From Aquiflexum lacus (lineage in GTDB: Bacteria; Bacteroidota; Bacteroidia; Cytophagales; Cyclobacteriaceae): DNA of 64,000 nucleotides. The position numbers and the translations under genes were made by a program. The DNA lies in assembly GCF_015476655.1 (NCBI RefSeq), contig NZ_JABFHF010000015.1, forward strand, positions 1 through 64,000, in the 5' to 3' direction. This document shows positions 62,900 through 64,000 of the stretch, piece by piece (within the stretch, counting starts at the first letter, position 1; every line of letters starts with the position of its first letter). The notes beneath the pieces are model-generated. The model searched no databases. It had not been told where the DNA came from and was given only the letters and a program-made list of their open reading frames with translations.

Positions 62900-64000
62900 G
62901 ATCTTTCCTTTAATTCATAACTGGTACTTCTTCCTCCTGCAGCTTCTTTTTGCAGGATGTTTTTGTCTATCAGATCATTGATATCCCTTAGCGCAGTATC
63001 TTTCGAACATTTTGCAATCTTTGCCCATTTGGATGAAGTGAGTTTACCCTCAAAGCCATCCAACAGCTTGTTCAACAGTTTCTTTTGCCTTTCATTTATC
63101 AAAACTCCAGTATGCTCGGTCCAAAAATCTGCTTTGAATAGAACCCTGTTTAATAAGGAATCTGTGGATTTTAAAGTATTTATCAGACAAGTCAAAAACC
63201 ATTGGATCCATTCCGTAATATCAAGATTTCCTTTTTGTGTCTTTTCCAGTATTTCATAGTATGCTGTTCTTTCTATTCTGATTTGTGCCGACATGCTGTA
63301 AAAACGTTGGTTGCTTTTATCCGATTGGGCCAATAACATATCTGTCAATGCCCTGGTTATCCTGCCATTTCCATCTTCGAATGGATATATGGTGACAAAC
63401 CATAAGTGGGCTAAAGCAGCTTTGATTACTAAATCAACTTTTAAATTATTGTTAAACCAATCTAAAAACTGATGCATCTCTTTTTCAACCAATATGGAAT
63501 CTGGCGCTTGAAAATGAACTTTTTCCTTTCCCACCTGCCTGTCCGGTAGGTAGGAAGCCCCAGAAACAACCTGCATGGGTCCGGTTGTATCTTTTCGCCA
63601 ATCGGCAACTGTAATCTTGTACATGCCGCTTCTTCCTGTTGGGAATAATGCCGCATGCCAATCAAAAAGTCTTTCGGTGGTTAAGGGTTTAAAGCAATTT
63701 TGTGTTGCATCCACCATCATTTCAACCACACCGTCAACATTTCTGTCTGACTCCACTGAACCTGCAATTTCCATCCCCAATCTACGGGCGATTGAGGAAC
63801 GAACTTGTTCAGGATTTAAATATTCTCCCTCTATTTCTGAGGATTTAAGTACATCAAGCGTTAAAGTATCCAATATGGCTTCATTCCTTAGGTCGAATCC
63901 AAGAGATTCCATCTTCCCAAGGAGTCTTCCTTGCAGATTTCTCGCCTCACTTAATAAATTAACTATTTCATCAATATTCCAGGTGAAATGAGGCCAATTG
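62896..64000 (-). CDS. Fic-family protein with DUF4172 domain, 5' end outside the window, altered active site
   Basis: The frame is open to the window edge. Residues before the ATG at 63912 (WNIDEIVNLLSEARNLQGRL) belong to the N-terminal DUF4172 domain, so the true start lies beyond 64000. Next comes SSEIEGE, matching the (S/T)xxxE(G/N) inhibitory motif of class II Fic proteins. The Fic core motif reads IYPFEDGNGRITR. The usual first residue is His, the catalytic base for AMP transfer; here it is Tyr (codon TAT, one transition from CAT). A C-terminal winged-helix-like domain follows. An extra ASYLPDRQ segment comes from a palindromic repeat at 63534-63554. Activity as an AMP transferase is doubtful. 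Confidence 0.85.
   Translation of the reverse strand, partial: NWPHFTWNIDEIVNLLSEARNLQGRLLGKMESLGFDLRNEAILDTLTLDVLKSSEIEGEYLNPEQVRSSIARRLGMEIAGSVESDRNVDGVVEMMVDATQNCFKPLTTERLFDWHAALFPTGRSGMYKITVADWRKDTTGPMQVVSGASYLPDRQVGKEKVHFQAPDSILVEKEMHQFLDWFNNNLKVDLVIKAALAHLWFVTIYPFEDGNGRITRALTDMLLAQSDKSNQRFYSMSAQIRIERTAYYEILEKTQKGNLDITEWIQWFLTCLINTLKSTDSLLNRVLFKADFWTEHTGVLINERQKKLLNKLLDGFEGKLTSSKWAKIAKCSKDTALRDINDLIDKNILQKEAAGGRSTSYELKERS
63534..63554. repeat. Palindromic repeat inside the Fic coding sequence
   Basis: CCTGCCT, seven bases, AGGTAGG. It resembles the palindrome at 61800-61819. It encodes the residues around ASYLPDRQ between VSG and VGKEKVHF, where Fic relatives usually read VSGPIGREKVHF, so it looks like an in-frame insertion. 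Confidence 0.55.

Overview
The window looks like a chromosome segment of a member of the Bacteroidota, most likely Cytophagales and Cyclobacteriaceae-like. Supporting signs are two SusC/SusD pairs, many SusD-type lipoproteins, a Y_Y_Y plus LuxR-type regulator, type III glutamine synthetase, a DUF4397 lipoprotein, a Lacal_2735-type small protein, TAnnTTTG promoter boxes and moderately AT-rich DNA. The genus is inference. No rRNA, tRNA, CRISPR array, complete insertion sequence or phage gene was seen.

Layout. 1-1.1 kb: a small membrane-bound XRE regulator. 1.2-18.1 kb: a polysaccharide utilization locus (PUL) for a beta-1,3-glucan such as laminarin. It has a membrane-spanning regulator, SusC, SusD, a PKD surface lipoprotein, two GH16 lipoproteins, a sugar porter and a large cytoplasmic GH94/GH149-like phosphorylase. 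18.2-22.6 kb: menaquinone genes (thioesterase, menF, menD) back to back with a histidine phosphatase. 22.7-33.1 kb: housekeeping genes (zinc-ribbon coiled coil, Nif3-like, lpxK, porin, miaE, ABC permease, GMC oxidoreductase, DUF805, mtaB). 33.3-35.5 kb: glnN.

36-47.6 kb: a second PUL with SusC, SusD, a GH18 chitinase, a LacI regulator and a ROK sugar kinase, facing a vanadium-haloperoxidase-fold enzyme and a ROK repressor, then a cupin. Two near-identical 22-bp dyads lie upstream of susC and of the kinase and are candidate LacI operators. 47.7-53 kb: a Trp-rich DUF6600 protein, a 59-aa protein, a YwqK/MORN repeat protein, an unknown gene and fabH. 53.4-57.1 kb: three consecutive lipoproteins sharing a short motif behind the lipobox. 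57.1-62.4 kb: MBL hydrolase, SRAP/HMCES protein, YheT hydrolase, pyruvate dehydrogenase E2 and hslV.

62.4-64 kb: a decayed segment. A truncated ATPase and a truncated antitoxin are fused tail to tail beside a Fic gene that runs off the window. The Fic active-site His is Tyr, and its coding sequence carries a palindromic repeat that also occurs upstream of hslV.

How the genes work together (inference). In PUL 1, surface GH16 enzymes cut laminarin, SusCD imports the fragments, the MFS porter moves oligosaccharides inward, and the phosphorylase yields glucose 1-phosphate. No GH3 or GH17 enzyme is present. In PUL 2, chitinase products would feed a ROK kinase under LacI and ROK control.
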